The translations under genes and the position numbers were made by a program. Below, piece by piece: positions 63,542 to 64,000 of a DNA stretch of 64,000 bases; the first letter of the stretch is position 1, and the number at the start of each line of letters is the position of its first letter. The stretch is from Paenalicyclobacillus ferrooxydans (lineage in GTDB: Bacteria; Bacillota; Bacilli; Alicyclobacillales; Alicyclobacillaceae). Location of the stretch: positions 1-64,000 of the forward strand of contig NZ_LJCO01000052.1 of NCBI RefSeq assembly GCF_001399675.1, written 5' to 3'. The notes below the pieces were generated by a model. It was not told where the DNA came from, did no database searches, and saw only the letters and a program-made list of their open reading frames with translations.

Positions 63542-64000
63542 TTACCGGCGAGCTACCTTACCTGCACCTGCCTGATCGGTTGGCTTGACGATAATCTCGT
63601 CAATATTCACGTGGAGCGGCCGCGTAACAGCGAACACAATGCAGTCTGCAATGTCTTCTGCGGTCAGCGGGGTCATACCTGTGTAAACATTCGCCGCCTG
63701 ATTTTCGTCTCCGTGATACCGCACAACGCTGAACTCCGTTTCTACCATGCCTGGGGCGATGTGGGTCACCCGCACCGGTTTCCCGAGCAGTTCTTGCCTG
63801 AGTGCCGTTGTAATGGCGCGCACCGCAAACTTTGTACCCGCATACACCGATCCGCCCGCATACGCCTCATGACCTGCAATAGAACCGAGGTTGATGACGT
63901 GCCCTTCACCAGATGCAATGATGTGCGGTAGGAACAGGCGGGTCATGCGCAGCAAACCAGATACGTTGGTATCGATCATCTTCTGCCAGTCCGTCTCATC
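63542..64000 (-). CDS. Short-chain dehydrogenase/reductase, 5' end cut by window edge
   Basis: About 153 C-terminal residues of an SDR. NLGSIAGHEAYAGGSVYAGTKFAV contains the active Ser, Tyr and Lys (S, YxxxK), and IAPGMVETEF follows. It resembles the YdfG/3-hydroxy acid dehydrogenase group. The cofactor-binding N-terminus lies right of 64000. It stops 38 bases before the sseA start on the same strand. Confidence 0.9.
   Translation of the reverse strand, partial: DETDWQKMIDTNVSGLLRMTRLFLPHIIASGEGHVINLGSIAGHEAYAGGSVYAGTKFAVRAITTALRQELLGKPVRVTHIAPGMVETEFSVVRYHGDENQAANVYTGMTPLTAEDIADCIVFAVTRPLHVNIDEIIVKPTDQAGAGKVARR

Overview
The window is a stretch of chromosome from an endospore-forming Bacillales bacterium of moderate GC content, most likely Alicyclobacillaceae or a close relative (inferred from gene content only; no 16S rRNA is present). 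The clues are an uninterrupted sigK with its pro-sequence, a YtpB-type terpene synthase, a bacillithiol deacetylase (BshB2) next to YojF, an S-box (SAM-I) riboswitch, PcrA, a YfhO-type membrane protein, and many GTG/TTG starts with strong Shine-Dalgarno (SD) sites. I saw no tRNA, rRNA, CRISPR array, intact IS element or prophage.

Layout. 1-127: the 3' end (domains V and VI) of a group II intron whose body lies left of the window. 253-6579: a minus-strand maltodextrin operon, malE-malF-malG-lacI/malR-cyclomaltodextrinase, with a LacI-type operator at the promoter and a hairpin between malE and malF; no ATPase gene is present. 7036-14192: isoaspartyl dipeptidase, 2-hydroxyacid dehydrogenase, RNase Z, prolyl oligopeptidase with a TetR regulator, and sigK behind a sporulation-type promoter. 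14347-15617: TauE-type exporter plus rhodanese behind a CstR/CsoR-like operator. 15723-20590: ECF sigma/anti-sigma module 1, divergent from a YfhO-type protein. 20655-25520: HtrA protease and two overlapping dynamin-like GTPase genes. 25749-36562: M42 peptidase, terpene synthase, FolB, OsmC, MFS and YihY membrane proteins, RluA-type pseudouridine synthase, NfuA-like protein, a GNAT protein and several small unknowns.

36644-48874: PcrA helicase, FolE, long-chain acyl-CoA synthetase, DJ-1-like protein with a cyclophilin lipoprotein, a repeat-rich non-coding stretch, then the methionine operon metY-metX-hom under a SAM-I riboswitch. 49151-52924: a plus-strand group of nucleotidyltransferase, CDP-alcohol phosphatidyltransferase, GT4-like glycosyltransferase, a permuted NlpC/P60 (YiiX-like) enzyme and a 46-residue acidic peptide; it resembles an uncharacterised lipid or envelope head-group pathway. 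53141-55181: ECF/anti-sigma module 2. 55273-58490: acyl-CoA synthetase, acyl-CoA dehydrogenase and a thioredoxin-like protein. 58600-64000: BshB2, YojF, M32 carboxypeptidase, a phosphodiester-glycosidase-type protein, a two-domain sulfurtransferase and a truncated SDR oxidoreductase.

The most interesting points are the intron end at the window edge, the split dynamin pair, the two ECF modules with near-identical self-type promoters, the thiol-responsive-looking operator lying inside the rhodanese-TauE promoter, the 49-52 kb head-group cluster, and a set of short tandem repeats scattered through intergenic DNA.
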